Positions 33,720-46,246 are shown, counted from the first letter of the stretch. The stretch is DNA of 64,000 bases from Amaurobius ferox (GCA_951213105.1 OX578146.1:109727776-109791775); one strand, 5' to 3'. Made by a program: numbers and translations. The notes: generated by a model from the sequence alone, not told the origin.

Positions 33720-34781
33720 GTAAGTTCGTTTTGCAATATAATTTAATTTTAAAATTAGTTTTTTATATTTAGAAATATTAAAATTTGTTTTACAACCAAT
33801 TTCTAAACTATGAGAAGGAACTAGAATTTAAGATACTTTACATATTCTGTTTCAACAACATAGATGCTCAAATGCGATTAATTGTAGACTAAAGATCTCT
33901 TTACATGTAATGCATAAAGTGCATATTATGAAATGTATGTTTATTATTAAGTGTTAATTTGTAGTTTAAATGACTTTTTTAATGTATGGAATTAAAGAAT
34001 CCTTAAACTGTTTTATGAGTGGTAAACCAACTATTTTACTATGTACCAGTTATTGATAAAAATACGTAACAAATATATTAATTTTTAATATTTATTTAAA
34101 GCCAGCTGTCATTACATAAGAAATTTCATACAAGAAAAATATTTTTGTCGAAAAATCAATGAAATAATAATAGCACATATCAAGAATTAAAAACAAAAAG
34201 TAGTAATATTTTATTTTCAAATACTATTTTATTTTTATGAAAAGGAAATGAAATATTATTATTTATTATTAAGTTATTATTTTTAAATAATGAAAGTATA
34301 CATTTTGATTTTACGATACGTTATTTTTCTAATTTTTCATTTAAAGGAAATATATATACATGTAATATGCATCACTTGCGTCATCATATGGGTTATAAAG
34401 TAATTTTTCATATCATGAAAATAATTTTTACTTTTAATAAAATTGCAATAAATGAAAAACATTCGATTGGAAATAAAGGAAAACATTTTTTATTTTATAT
34501 AACTGGATTTTTTTTATCAGAATTATATAATGATACAATGATGTCCAAACTGGAAGTCATTTTTGGAGAAAAAATAATCACTTGATCTCTTTATACTCTT
34601 AATCAACCTTGTATATTCTTAAAATTACGCAGTGTTTATTTTTTCTAACAGTATGCACACAAAATAAAAATATAAGCATTTGAAACTAAATTGACAAAAT
34701 AAATGCTCAAAATTTGTTAAATAAATGTTAAATTAAATGAAAATGCATAAACATATTTCTCAGTTCTCATTTTTTTTATAG

Positions 34782-35063
34782 AAGCTCCTGTGGTAGCAGC
34801 CTTCATGTTTCCTTCAGCTCTTAAAGAGGGAGAAAGGGGAAGTGCTATTTGTACAATAAGATCCGGAGATAGGCCCTTGCAATTTCAGTGGACAAAAGAT
34901 GATCAAGACATCATCGAATCGTCCAATATTGAGACGCAGACTGTGAAGGACTCATCTATTCTAATTATAGAATCTGTAACCGCGAAAAGTTCTGGGAATT
35001 ATACTTGTATGGTGTCCAATGCATTTGGAAGTGACAAATTTACTGCAAGGCTTACAGTTACTG
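34782..35063 (+). CDS. sDscam: Cassette 5, Ig1 exon (GC donor)
   Basis: Exon of 282 nt; acceptor TTTTTTTATAG; the donor is GCATGT, a GC-AG type intron. Opens EAPVVAAFMFPSALKEGERG, Cys24 in SAICTIRSGD, Trp37 in FQWTKDDQDI, Cys76 in SGNYTCMVSN. The KDDQ motif replaces the otherwise constant KDG. Confidence 0.93.
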
Positions 35064-35339
35064 GCATGTATTATGAATACTATTTTTAATTTGTTTAACA
35101 ATATTAATTTTTAGATAAGTAGCGTTATATTCAGTAGAATATTAATTTAAAAAAAGAAAAAAAGGAAAAGAAAGTAAAGTGAGCATAAATTAAATGGATT
35201 TTTCATTTTTGAAAAATATATTTGATAATTGTATGATAATTTAAGAAGGTTTTAGTATAAAGATGAATTGCCTTTGATAATAGTACGTAATCATTAAGTA
35301 CACTAGTTGATTACAAATGATTACTTTTATATACCGTAC

Positions 35340-35660
35340 TATTAATGTATACTTTTATATATTTAAAATTAAATTTTTATATATTTAAATCATTCTCATA
35401 TACTTAAAATATATTATTATAATATATTTTATTAATAAAAAATACTGGAATTAAATAATATTTAAATAAAAAATAAAAATTTAAATTAAAAATAAAAATA
35501 TTAAATTTAAATAATATTTAAATTTAATAATATTTAAATTAAATTAAATTAGATTTATTATAATAATATTAATTAAAATATATTATTATAATAAATTTTT
35601 ATGTACTTAAAATTAATTTTTTATATATTTAAATATTTAAATGTTTACTTTTATATATTT
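35340..35660. repeat. AT-only low-complexity stretch
   Basis: Palindrome-rich runs such as ATATTTAAATTTAATAATAT and TATATTATTATAATA. No gene signal is seen. Confidence 0.8.
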
Positions 35661-36029
35661 AAAATTATGTACAAAATTGTTATAAATGTTTTTATCTCTG
35701 AAATATATTTGAATATCGTGGCATTTATTACTTCATTTATAAACTCATTGTAGTTGATATCTAGTGTAGTAAATACATTCTTTGATCGCAGATAATCTTC
35801 TTAAATTTCATCGGGCTACCTGTTTGGGTATTATTTATAATTTTTTAGTATAGATGCAGCTAAAGTATGAGCCATAAAATGCCTGTCATGACTCTATTTC
35901 ATAAAAGTACGTCTATGCTTACCTAAAAGTTGATTGCCTCTAGCACGATTGGATTAATTGCAGTTCAAGGGTGTAGTCACTCTAGAGTCTCTACATATGA
36001 CTACCTCAGAATAAGTTGAAGTATTTAAT

Positions 36030-36560
36030 GCATCTTTCCGAAATTGGTTGTTTCTATTAATTTTTTTAATATTATTTTTTATTCGGTAGTTATTATTTCA
36101 TTTCATTACAGTTGTTTGTTCTAATTCATGTTTTAAATTTCGTGTAAATAGATAATTTTGTGTGTTTCTGAAACCGGTTGTTTTCTTGATCTTTTGTTAT
36201 ATTTTTCTTTATTCCGCGTCTTTTATTCATTGGTATTTTTAAAGTACTTTGATTGAATTTTATCCATCTGATGAAGTACAAGTGGTTTTCCGAAACTGGC
36301 GGTTTTACTATATTTTTATGTTCTCTTTAATTTTCGATTTTCGTGTTCTTCCACATATTGGTATTTTTTACAGCAATTTGAAAGAATGTTTTAAAGTTTT
36401 TTAATGCAGCTAGCTTATTTAGCTCCCGATGCAAATTGTTTCTTTTGCTTTTGTTGAAATTTCGTAAGTTTAATCTGTAAATATTTTTAAAACAATTTTT
36501 GTGTATGTTTTTGAAGTTAGTTTATGATTTAGCGTCCGAAGTCGATTGTTTTCGTAATTT
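36030..36560 (+). repeat. Degenerate ~125-bp tandem repeat
   Basis: TTTCCGAAATTGGTTGTTTC-like phrases recur near 36036, 36165, 36287, 36425 and 36534, each followed by a T-rich block. Strongly diverged. Confidence 0.55.
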
Positions 36561-36744
36561 TTATTTTACCACATGGCACTCGTAGTTTTATTCATAACGA
36601 TTTTGAATCCTTTTACTGTTATTTTTCCTTCCTTATATGTTCATTTTCCTTCCCTCCCTTCTTTATTTCTAAACCTGTATTATTTTAAGTAATTCAGTTT
36701 TAAAAAGTTATATCATTTTAATTTGATGTATAAAATCATTTTAG

Positions 36745-36858
36745 CCCCTCCTGAATGGATTAAAGAGCCAAGCGATACATTTACACAAGAAGGTGAAAGT
36801 CTTGAAATAGAATGCACCGCATCAGGAGTTCCTACACCGACGATTAAATGGACACCAG
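36745..36858 (+). CDS. sDscam: Cassette 5, Ig2a exon (non-canonical TT donor)
   Basis: Exon of 114 nt; acceptor TCATTTTAG. It encodes APPEWIKEPSDTFTQEGESL, Cys24 in EIECTASGVPTPTIKW and Trp36. The junction after ACACCAG is TTAAGT, the same change as cassette 4. Using the overlapping GT at 36858-36859 would leave a one-base frame shift against the Ig2b acceptor. Confidence 0.85.
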
Positions 36859-37938
36859 TTAAGTTAATATATGATAGTCATTTAAGTACTAGTATTTAAA
36901 GTTTGCGAAGACAGGGGAAGTAGAAATCTTAAGCTATTTCTTGTGACTAAAGAGACGCAGAGTATCTAGCTACATGTTTAATAATTGCGTTTATTTCATA
37001 AAAATATTAAATACTCAAAATATTAAACACAAAATATGAAATAGTTAATGCACAAGACATCCTAGTAATTTGTACAATTGTACAAGTTATACTAAAGAAA
37101 TAGAAAATTTTGTTTGGCACTCGTGTTGTTTTATTAATTTTTCTCCATATATTTAACATTATCTGACATTTGACTTCAGATATCTCAGAACATAGATCGA
37201 AATTTTAAATTCGGACTTCGTCATGACGTAAAATATGATTAGCTCAAGATATATGTAGAATTTTATTTGAATCGACTGAGGTTTACTATGTCAATGAAAC
37301 TTTTTTGCACGCAATCAGATTTGAATCAGTATTAAGGAAGCTGTGCTCGGAATTTTCTTTGGAAAAAATTAAGTTACAACTTCTTTTTAATAATTTTTGT
37401 TTCTTATAATAACACAGGCTGACAAAAAATATTCTCTGCTGACTTGGATGTGACACTAGATTTTAACTAATTTTGGTATGCTGATTTCAAATATGACGCT
37501 TTTTTTATCACGTCAAGTTTTTAAAATATCGCATTCCGTGTTTGTTGCTATAATATTATATGAATCAAAATTTTGATCCCGCAATTCATGCGGGATTTGC
37601 TGATAAAAATATCCCAGTGACAAACATTGGACTCAGAAGAACTGGCCAGTAAGAACATCTTTGAAAGTTGGCGAGAAAAATGTCATACTACAACTTCATT
37701 AATGTAATTACTATATTTGTCTGTTAGTCATTGTTACATTTTTAAAACTTATTTATCATACAATTCTGAATACCATTTGTTTATCTTAAACTATTTACGC
37801 AAAGTACCCACTTTTTGCCCATTTTTGGACATTCAAAGTACTTTAGAGGAAAAACGTGACGTGGATACGCGAAAACTAATATGATTTTTAATTTTAACAT
37901 CAAAATACCTTATCAAAATACCACACACATTTTTTTCA

Positions 37939-37971
37939 TAAGGTATTTTGATTTCACATCAAAATACCTTA
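37939..37971 (+). repeat. Perfect 14-bp hairpin
   Basis: TAAGGTATTTTGAT, a five-base loop TTCAC, then ATCAAAATACCTTA. A nearby partial copy ATCAAAATACCTTATCAAAA at 37899-37918 can pair with the same arm. Confidence 0.9.
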
Positions 37972-39255
37972 AAATCAACTCTCAACTGTAAGTCAGCAAA
38001 AATCGCTTCGGCCTGTGTAATATATGACTTTCTGTTTCGAAATTAGTCTCTTGACTGAAAATTGGCTTAGTTACGATCTGTTCTGAGGTCTATGCTAAGA
38101 GTCGTCCAAGTTTCAACTCCTTAGGCCTTTAAAGAACTTTTACAGTGTCTGGAAGGACTTTTTGACACTCGGTATTTTTTCACTTCTAGAAAGAAATCGA
38201 AAATACGGCTCTGTTAGGATCTTTCCAGTGGTTGATTTTCTATGTAAAGATTCAGCTTTCAAGGTCGTCATCCGGAGGCTTCTAGAGGGTCTAGACAAGG
38301 TCAAAAACATTTTTAAGGAATAATTAATTTTTAGTTCTATATAAAACGCAGTATTTAACACTTGATTACATTTAAAGTATTTTAAATATTTAAAAAAAAT
38401 ATTTACATATCTACTGTTTTTCCCTAGAACATTCTAGAGGTGATTTAAGTACAGGTTATGCATGTTAATGTACATCTTTTCAAAACTAACTATATGAACT
38501 ACAAGTGTTGAACTCAATTCAGAACCACTCTATACAGACCAAGGGAAATTCTGAAATTAAAAATAATAGTTAAAAATGTCAATTAATAGTGGTGCCATGA
38601 TTAAGAAATAAACACGGGTACGAATTAGAAGAATAATATCATCACAACATGGGATTTTTTTAATTTTTATTAGATGTAGCACGATGTTTGTTTACGATTT
38701 TACAATTAGTGTGTTCAACATTATGTGGGTCAATAAGTTTATAGTGGACAAACCACCCTCCTTTCCATTGGCACTCTTTGTAATGTATTTTATTATTGTT
38801 TGAAGCATACTGTATTTCGAATGTAGAATATTGCATTATATAAATAAATCGTATGATTTGTGGCGGTTTAACATTATCAATTGAATGAGTTATATAAACT
38901 AATATATCTATATGTGTGAATAAAACAAATAATGAATATGAGAAAATGCTATACTTAGTATATTTATTTTAATCTGAACATATTGAATCTTATATAGAAG
39001 AAACTTTATAGTCAATCACTGTATTCTGTAACAAGAACTTTTACAACAGGCACGTATATGAAACAAATAACTCAATGATTAATTTATTTTCATAAATGTA
39101 ATATTGTAGCATTAATTAAAGCAAATTCATTTATGTATTTGGAGTTTAAAGTTGTAAAACATATTTTCAGTACTGATATAGAAATATCTTACACTATTCA
39201 GATAATTAAAATGTATTTATTGAATAAAAATATTTATTTAAAATGCTTTATACAG

Positions 39256-39429
39256 GTGATAATGCAAACAACTTGATATCTTCTGAAGTATCTTCATCAA
39301 TAAGGATATCCTCAGCTGGAACCCTCATCATTAGCAAAGTGGATGCCTCCATGAAAGGTTCCTATTCCTGCGAGGCAAATAATGGATTTGGTAAACCACT
39401 TATAAAAACCGTACAAATATCAGTAAGAG
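39256..39429 (+). CDS. sDscam: Cassette 5, Ig2b exon
   Basis: Exon of 174 nt; acceptor TTTATACAG, donor GTGAGA. Begins GDNANNLISSEVSSS and has Cys39 in GSYSCEANNGFGKPLIKT. It belongs to the GDN group with cassettes 6 and 8. Confidence 0.93.
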
Positions 39430-39468
39430 GTGAGACTTGGTAAAATTCTACAAGGGTTTTCAACAGCA

Positions 39469-39492
39469 ATGTTGAGCAAGGTTCATGTCAAA
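39469..39492 (+). promoter_or_regulatory. Conserved intronic element after cassette 5 Ig2b
   Basis: ATGTTGAGCAAGGTTCATGT followed by CAAA, 39 nt after the donor; nearly the consensus. Confidence 0.78.
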
Positions 39493-40239
39493 CCTGTGGA
39501 AATTCTTAATGGTGGCTAGTGCTAATTAAATGAAAAATGTTTTAAATGATATTATTGAATTGCTTTTACTAAAGAGACACAGATATAAGTACTTATATTT
39601 TTAGAATATATTACTAATGTTTGTTATTGTTCCATTTGCTAGTGTTGTGACATATTTTTACTAATATGTATTTCTTTTAAGAGATCATTTAATTGTAAAT
39701 AAGAGTATAAATTCAATATATTTCATATTTGATTTTATTGCTTAATAAATTTAATTGTATATGTTTCCCCAGAAAAATTGTGAACAAACCATCATGTGAT
39801 AGAAAAAGAACAAAAAGGGAGTTCTTTTTAATGTAAAAGGGGTTAAGAAATCTAAAGATATCTAGTTGATAAAACTGATTTATAATGTTGCAAGTTTTAG
39901 CTCTTTATCTTACAAAGCATTTGTAATACAATTTTAGTTTTCTACTTTCAAATAAAATTTATGACTGATATCTGATTTGATTTGTCAAAATTTCCTCTAA
40001 ATATTAGTTTTTTAAACTTGCTGAAACAAGTAGTGCTTTTATCTGTCTTTTTATATATAATTTAGTTTATATTACATAAATGGCGATTAAAGTACTTGGT
40101 GTAGTAACTGAATCATTGAATGGAAAGAAGGCATGAGTCCATTGCATCCGATTTTTGAAACAATGAAATATACATTATATCATATTTATTTCATTTCCAT
40201 CTATTTGGAGATACACTGATGATTTCAAAAGCAGATTAA

Positions 40240-40550
40240 GATTAATTGTTTAAATCTTTAAACATTTCATTTAAAAGGTTCTAAATTTAAAAGGTATTCA
40301 TCTTGCATTTTCAATTTAAATCTCTTTGAGTTATTTTTTTTCCACTTATTTTAATTTTATGCCAATTTTCAATTTTGTTTGATTAAAAAATATAGATTAA
40401 AACACATATATAAATATGTGTGTAGCATGAAATGAATTGTTTAAACCTTTACACGTTTCATTTAAAATGTTATTTATCTTGAATTTGAAATTTAAATGTT
40501 TTGGATTTATATCTTTTCCCACTCATTTTAATTTTTATACCAAAAGAAAA
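40240..40550 (+). repeat. ~191-bp degenerate duplication in the cassette 5-6 spacer
   Basis: AATTGTTTAAATCTTTA at 40244 and AATTGTTTAAACCTTTA at 40435 head parallel stretches that share CATTTCATTTAAAA, CATCTTG or TATCTTG, and CCACT-ATTTTAATTTT. The rest of the 1.66-kb spacer shows nothing. Confidence 0.6.
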
Positions 40551-41093
40551 ATAAACCCGTGCCTGGATTCATTTCTTTTCTAAATCAACCACCAGTTTCA
40601 TAGACTATTAATAGCGTTGTAATGAAAGCACTGGTTCACCTTATGTACTCATCGTACAGATCTTAAATATGAATAACAAAATGGCAATCTCACTTCATGC
40701 TATAAATTTTTGAACTCAGTCTCTTTTTCCAATCAGTGATTTGATTAATATGAAATATTTTTTCCTGTAAAATATTCCACAGTCCTAAAATTTAATGTAG
40801 TGGAATGCATATTGTATTTTCTTCACTTTTTTATTCATTTGAAAAAATTTACACAGTGAATAGATTTCATTTTAGAAAATGATATGTTCATAGTAAATGA
40901 GAACATTTTTCTTATATTTTCTAAATATTTAAACAAATAAGCATAACATGCATCTCGACGTATGATAGGTTGAATTTGACGTGTAAACATGTTTTTTTAT
41001 ATTAATAAAGCAGATAAGGTTAAATTTTTGCATTAATTCACTCATTTATTAAATGAATATATTTACTAATATTTTATTGTTGTAAAAAACGAT

Positions 41094-41168
41094 ATTTTCT
41101 CCGATATGTGGCGCTACACGACCGGTAACACTATGTATGTGAAAGGAGTTATACCTAACGCCATGTTT
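41094..41168 (+). promoter_or_regulatory. Cassette 6 alternative promoter
   Basis: TTTTCTCCGATATGTGGCGC then TACACGACCGGTAACACTAT and GTATG (GGCGCT 41110-41115). ATACCTAACGCCATGTTTTG carries the second box (CGCCAT 41159-41164), 49 bp on. The first 40 bp are identical to cassette 8. Confidence 0.88.
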
Positions 41169-41314
41169 TGGTCACATTACATCCAGTATTATTTCCCTCG
41201 TATTTCTTTATTTTTTAATTTTAACAATTTTGAATATTAGTGTAGAAGTTATGTTATAGAATCCAAAGGAAAATGCTGATTTCTAAGTGTTTTCTTCTGA
41301 AAGAAAAAGCAGAA

Positions 41315-41381
41315 ATGAGGAGTTTTATGTTGATAAAGTTCGTCCTTTTGATTTGTGCGTTCGTGAAAGCTACTGCAGGAG
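41315..41381 (+). CDS. sDscam: Cassette 6, signal-peptide first exon
   Basis: Encodes MRSFMLIKFVLLICAFVKAT then AG plus one base; donor GTAAGG; 67 nt. LLICAF is shared with cassettes 7 and 8 (LICVF, LICAF). Upstream out-of-frame ATG codons exist in the leader, for example at 41272. Confidence 0.88.
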
Positions 41382-42265
41382 GTAAGGTTATTTCCCTTTT
41401 ATTTAAAAAGTTAGTTGAATGTCTATAAATTTATCAGATTCTGATTTTAATTAAAAATAACGTATTATTGAAATATTATTACTATCTCTAAAAGCATTAC
41501 ACAATTCATTTGCAAGCATGCATTCTAAATGAGATGAATTTCGTTTATTTAATGAGTTGTTTTTCTGTCAGTGCTATATTTTAAGCTGATAAGTTATTAA
41601 ATGAGAAATGTGTTTTTAAATGTGAACGATTATAATAATAGTATTAAATCTATACTGCATGAAAATAATGCAGAAAGTATTTCTTTTAGAAAATGCTCGC
41701 CAGACCATTTATTTTTAGGAAGTCGTTATTAATAATATTTTACAATATTTGCAAACTAATACATGTATTTAACTTGTTTCCTTTTAATATTGAATGTTAA
41801 TTTGGATAATTTTATTTCACTTACTTTATATTATGAATTTTAATAGTACTAATTTTGGTCTTGTATATGCAAGCTCAGGACAAATAATATTTAAATATAA
41901 AATAATAATATTGAGTATTTGTACTTTTTATGTTATACTGCTTAATGAAAGCGAACAGATTTCAAAGTATGAAATGTTGTTTAGTACTTATAGTATGAAA
42001 GTGTTATATTTTTTTACACAATAGTTTAAAGCAATTTCAAATAATCTCTAAGACAGTTATATTTGATACTTGATAGTGCTATTAATATTCAATTCTGTTT
42101 CTTAAAAGTGTGGACAAGCAGATTTCCAACAATGTGTTTCTAATATGTATTATTTTCCACCAATTTCTCTTTCTATATATGAGTTTGAAAAATGAAATAA
42201 ATTTTCGAATTTTTAAAAGGTTTAAAATCTATCATAGATTAAATTTTTTTTTTGCATATTTTTAG

Positions 42266-42547
42266 AGGCTCCTGTGGTAGCAGACTTCTCATTTCCATCA
42301 TCCCTTAAAGAAGGTGAACGAGGTAGTGCTACTTGCACCATTAAATCTGGAGAAAGACCAGTTCAATTTAAATGGAAAAAAGACGGTCAGGATATTGTCG
42401 AATCTTCTCATATAGAAATTCAGTCAATTAAAGATTACTCAATTCTTTTAATTGAATCAGTGAGTGCGAAAAGTTCCGGAAACTACACATGTATAGTAAC
42501 TAATGCTTTTGGGAGTGATAAATTCACAGCAGTTTTAACAGTTACAG
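42266..42547 (+). CDS. sDscam: Cassette 6, Ig1 exon
   Basis: Exon of 282 nt; acceptor CATATTTTTAG, donor GTATGT. Opens EAPVVADFSFPSSLKEGERG, Cys24 in SATCTIKSGE, Trp37 in FKWKKDGQDI, Cys76 in SGNYTCIVTN. IKDYSILLIESV links it to cassette 8 (VKDYSVLLIKSV). Confidence 0.95.
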
Positions 42548-43354
42548 GTATGTTTTTTAAATAATGTAAACCTATAATGTAATGGATTATGTAGTTTTTC
42601 ATAAATATGTTGAATGAAATGAAGAATATGCTCTATTAAAAATCCATAAGGGATCTCTATTTTAATACGAATTAACTGAAATAAAACATAATTTAGAATT
42701 AATTAACTGATAATAAAGTATAGTCTCTTAGTTAGAAAACAATTGAAGGTTAAGAAATGTATTGGCAATATAAATAAATTTATACATATTTGTGGTTTAA
42801 CTTGTTCCATTAACTACCTTCTATCTTTTTAAATTCAATATGCTTTCAGATTTTTACACCTTTGACGATGTCAAATATTTTTGAAGAACCAAGACATCAA
42901 AGCAGCACCTTTACATTCAAAACTCAGAATACGAAAGATTTCCACATATAAAATTGCTGTTTATATAATATGTAGCAAATTGTAAATGTATAATTTTAGA
43001 AAGTTGCTATTATTAAATGTCGGAAATTTACTAATAAAATTACAAAGAACTAAATAGAAAATAAAAAAATAATTAAATGGAAATGGGAAAATATAGTGTA
43101 TTTTTATGTTTCTTCTTTCGTTTCATGCATAATTATTTTACTTACTTTTTAATACATACTTTTATATACTTAAAGCAAATATAAAATTTGCAATTAATCA
43201 ATCTTGAATGTACTTTAAATATTACAATTATATAAAATGTTCATTATAATATATCAAATGATTACATTTTTTGGCGAATCGAAAATATTTTTTTTTATAT
43301 ATTTAGACTGTAATAAAATATTTTAATATTTTTATGATCTATTTTTTTCTTCAG

Positions 43355-43468
43355 CACCTCCTCAATGGATAAAACCACCGGACGATGCATTTACACAGGA
43401 GGGTGAAAGTCTTGAAATTGAATGTACTGCTAGCGGAGTTCCAGTTCCAGAAATTAAATGGAATTTAG
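43355..43468 (+). CDS. sDscam: Cassette 6, Ig2a exon
   Basis: Exon of 114 nt; acceptor TTTCTTCAG, donor GTACAT. It encodes APPQWIKPPDDAFTQEGESL, Cys24 in EIECTASGVPVPEIKW and Trp36. Confidence 0.94.
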
Positions 43469-44039
43469 GTACATTATTTATATAAAATATATCATAAATG
43501 CTTTTAATTTGATAACTTGTTGAAGAAGGGATTTTATGTTCAATCTTTCGATAAATGTAATACGCAACATCAAATAAATCCCTGAGTGTCTTAAAACTAG
43601 AGGGTTACTGAAGAATTTATTTAAGGATTAAAAAATAATGATAACAGCTTTGTAGGGAATTTGAATTAATGTCATTTATTACAAAGAGAAGGAATCTATG
43701 TATAAAAATGTCAAATATTTTGTTGTCAAAACTTTGTAAAGGACATTTATTTTGACTTTATTTTTTTATATTTATATTGTATAAGGTGTATATAATTTTA
43801 TTATAAATTTTTTACCATTAAATAGCTAAATACTGTATATTAAAAATAATTGTCCGAAAATTTCATTTCAAAGTATTTAATTTGATTAAAATTTTACTTT
43901 TACTAATTTTGAACGCAAAATTATTATTTGAAAAATATTTTGTCCAATCTGTCTTTTGCCCATTTTCCTTTTGTGAAAACAATAAACATTTAATTTATTT
44001 TAGCAACTATTTAAATATTTTGATATTAATTTTGATATT

Positions 44040-44104
44040 AGCTTTTCATATATATGTATATATATGAAAAGAGAAGACGGATATATATATATATATATCT
44101 CCAT

Positions 44105-44148
<44 letters not shown>

Positions 44149-44205
44149 TATATATGAAAAGAAGAGATGGATATATATATATATATATCTCCGTCTTAGA
44201 TTTGA
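44040..44205. repeat. TA microsatellite with paired hairpins
   Basis: A long TA run is flanked by two similar blocks, GACGGATATATATATATATA..CTCCATC and GATGGATATATATATATATA..CTCCGTC. The ends of each block can pair internally and with the other block. It precedes the 158-bp triplicate. Confidence 0.85.
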
Positions 44206-44229
44206 AATTAAGGTAAAAGTCTAAAATTT

Positions 44230-44700
44230 AAAAAATTCGAACTATGGGCGACGGTATAGGGGAATAATAAAAAAATTCAAAACCACACTGCTAAATTATC
44301 GCGAGCACTTATACGTTGGTAGAATCTTGGATTTGGTCTCATTTGATTCGTCTTATCTTCGAAATCAAGGAAAAAATATCAATAATTTCAAAAATTTGAA
44401 GTAGGGGTGACAGTGCAAAGGAATAATAAAAAAATCTTAAAACTACTTTGCTTAATTTTTGATAATTTCAATTCTATCTAGAATCTTAGTTTTGGTCTCA
44501 TTTGATCTGTCTCAGCTTTTAAGTAGACAAAAAAATCTAATATTTTGAAAATTCAAGTGAGGGATGACGATGCAAAGGAATAATTAAAAAAAAAATGATA
44601 GCTACTTTTTATAAAGATCGAGCACTTCAACTTGAACCAGAATTTCGGTTTTGATCTCATTCCATCCGTATCAGATGTCTTTAAAGTATTTAAATAAAAC
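44230..44700 (+). repeat. 158-bp tandem repeat, three copies
   Basis: GGAATAATAAAAAAAT-like phrases at 44261, 44420 and 44578 are each followed by an AAAACYAC block and AGAATCTTRGWTTTGGTCTC. Copies are diverged. Confidence 0.75.
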
Positions 44701-45034
44701 AAAGTCATTTTATTAATATACGAATGTAGCATGTTCTGTCATTGAACTGGATGCAAAGCAAAACATGCTTTACTGGTTTTCGTAAATGTATCATTTTATT
44801 TAGAAAGTCTAGTTTAGGATGTTGCACCACTTTTGGTTGATATCCTATGAAAATAATTTTATAATATTCTATAAGAAAAATCGAAATGGCGTTTATTGTT
44901 CTTAAAATTTATTGATAATTCAATAATATAATTTTTACATTATAATAAGCAACTACCAATAATATATTTATAATAATATAATATTAAATAATACTATGTA
45001 TTTGTTACCGTGAGATATCACAAATTAAAACTTC

Positions 45035-45335
45035 TAGATCCACCATTATTTCAAATAATAGCATCCATGGACCGGTTTTGCACCTATTAGGTATTCGTTA
45101 GCATAGAAAGCCGATATCTGCAATGGGAGTAAGAAACGTGTTATAAGCGGCAATTTTGTGAATTTCTATAGGAACTAACAAATACAGTCTTACCATGTAA
45201 CCGGCCTCAAATTTAAATAAAATTTCACGTTGACGTGCTCTTAATAAGCACGAAACCGGTCCATGGAAACTGCGAGGTAGCATATTCAAAAATTTTTGCG
45301 AACGCCTCTATCGGCGGGTTCTGTGACTATAGATA
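45035..45335. repeat. GGTCCATGGA-core repeat in inverted arrangement
   Basis: TCCATGGACCGGTTTTGC at 45064-45081 is the inverse of GCACGAAACCGGTCCATGGA at 45248-45267. The interior carries the minus-orientation version of the family core (CCGATATCTGCAATGGGAGT). This may be two head-to-head fragments or a copy with terminal inverted repeats. Confidence 0.6.
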
Positions 45336-45594
45336 GATTAAGAAATTTATTTTAAATTCACTAATTGATCGGAGTGAAGTCGCATACCCGGAGTTAGAAT
45401 CTTTTATTAGTTAGTTTTTACATGCAGTTATTCTACACTGTGAAACATTCTGAAACCTTTGCTCATTTTTTTCAGCTACTTTGCTAATAATTTCGGCAAA
45501 CTGATAAGAAAAGCCATAATTTTAGGCGTTCATGAAAATTTCAACTTCACTTCTGAAATATTCAGCTAATTATCGTCTTTTCATATATATATAT

Positions 45595-45816
45595 ATTATC
45601 GTAATTATCAGGAACCTTACTCTCCATTACCGACAGCTGATCCCCCTGAAACTTTCAGTAATATGCTTGCTCATGTTTTTTACAGTGTAGCATGCGGTAG
45701 AAAATATTATCGTAACTATCAGGAACCTTACTCCCCATTATCGACAGCTGATTTCCCCAAAACTTTCAGTAATATGCTTCTTCATGTTTTTTAGAGTATA
45801 GCATGCGGTAGAAAAG
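45595..45816 (+). repeat. 111-bp tandem duplication
   Basis: ATTATCGTAATTATCAGGAA at 45595 and ATTATCGTAACTATCAGGAA at 45706 begin two similar units, both ending with GTAGCATGCGGTAGAAAA-like sequence. Confidence 0.9.
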
Positions 45817-46026
45817 TGACAAAATTCACTTTAGAAAGTGTTTAACAAATAAATGTATTCCTCCTTTTAAGGATATGAGCTCATATTTTTCATAGTTGAA
45901 AATGACGTCCTTGAATTATTTTGATACATGTAATTTCTTCCATGTTAATATTTAAATATATAATTGAATGTGATTCGTAAATATATTTGTAGCATATATT
46001 CACATACTTTCCATTTGTTTATACAG

Positions 46027-46200
46027 GTGATAATACAAACAACTTTATATCATCTGAAGCATCTTCGTCAATAAGGATATCTTCCACTGGAACACTCATC
46101 ATTAGTAAAGTGGATGCGTCTATGAAAGGTTCCTACACTTGCGAGGCAAATAATGGATTTGGTAAACCCCTTACAAAAACCATACAAATATCAGTAAGAG
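46027..46200 (+). CDS. sDscam: Cassette 6, Ig2b exon
   Basis: Exon of 174 nt; acceptor TTTATACAG, donor GTGAGA. Begins GDNTNNFISSEASSS and has Cys39 in GSYTCEANNGFGKPLTKT. Nearly the same as cassette 5 beyond the first residues. Confidence 0.94.
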
Positions 46201-46246
46201 GTGAGATTTGTTGAAACTCAACAATCATATAGGGTTTTCAGAAGCA

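Larger units (their letters stand above)
33442..39429 (+). other. sDscam: Cassette 5 of the sDscam array (complete exon set; two odd donors)
   Basis: Promoter 33442-33514, exons 33653-33719, 34782-35063, 36745-36858 and 39256-39429; introns 1062, 1681 and 2397 nt. The spacer from cassette 4 is 0.64 kb. The second intron has AT-rich low-complexity sequence and a degenerate ~125-bp repeat. The third contains a perfect hairpin (37939-37971) and otherwise nothing recognisable. Both the Ig1 donor (GC) and the Ig2a donor (TT) are non-canonical. Confidence 0.88.
41094..46200 (+). other. sDscam: Cassette 6 of the sDscam array (complete)
   Basis: Promoter 41094-41168, exons 41315-41381, 42266-42547, 43355-43468 and 46027-46200; introns 884, 807 and 2558 nt. 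The last intron holds TA hairpins, a 158-bp triplicate, an inverted-repeat element and a 111-bp duplication. All splice sites are canonical. Promoter, Ig1 and Ig2a are closest to cassette 8. Confidence 0.93.
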
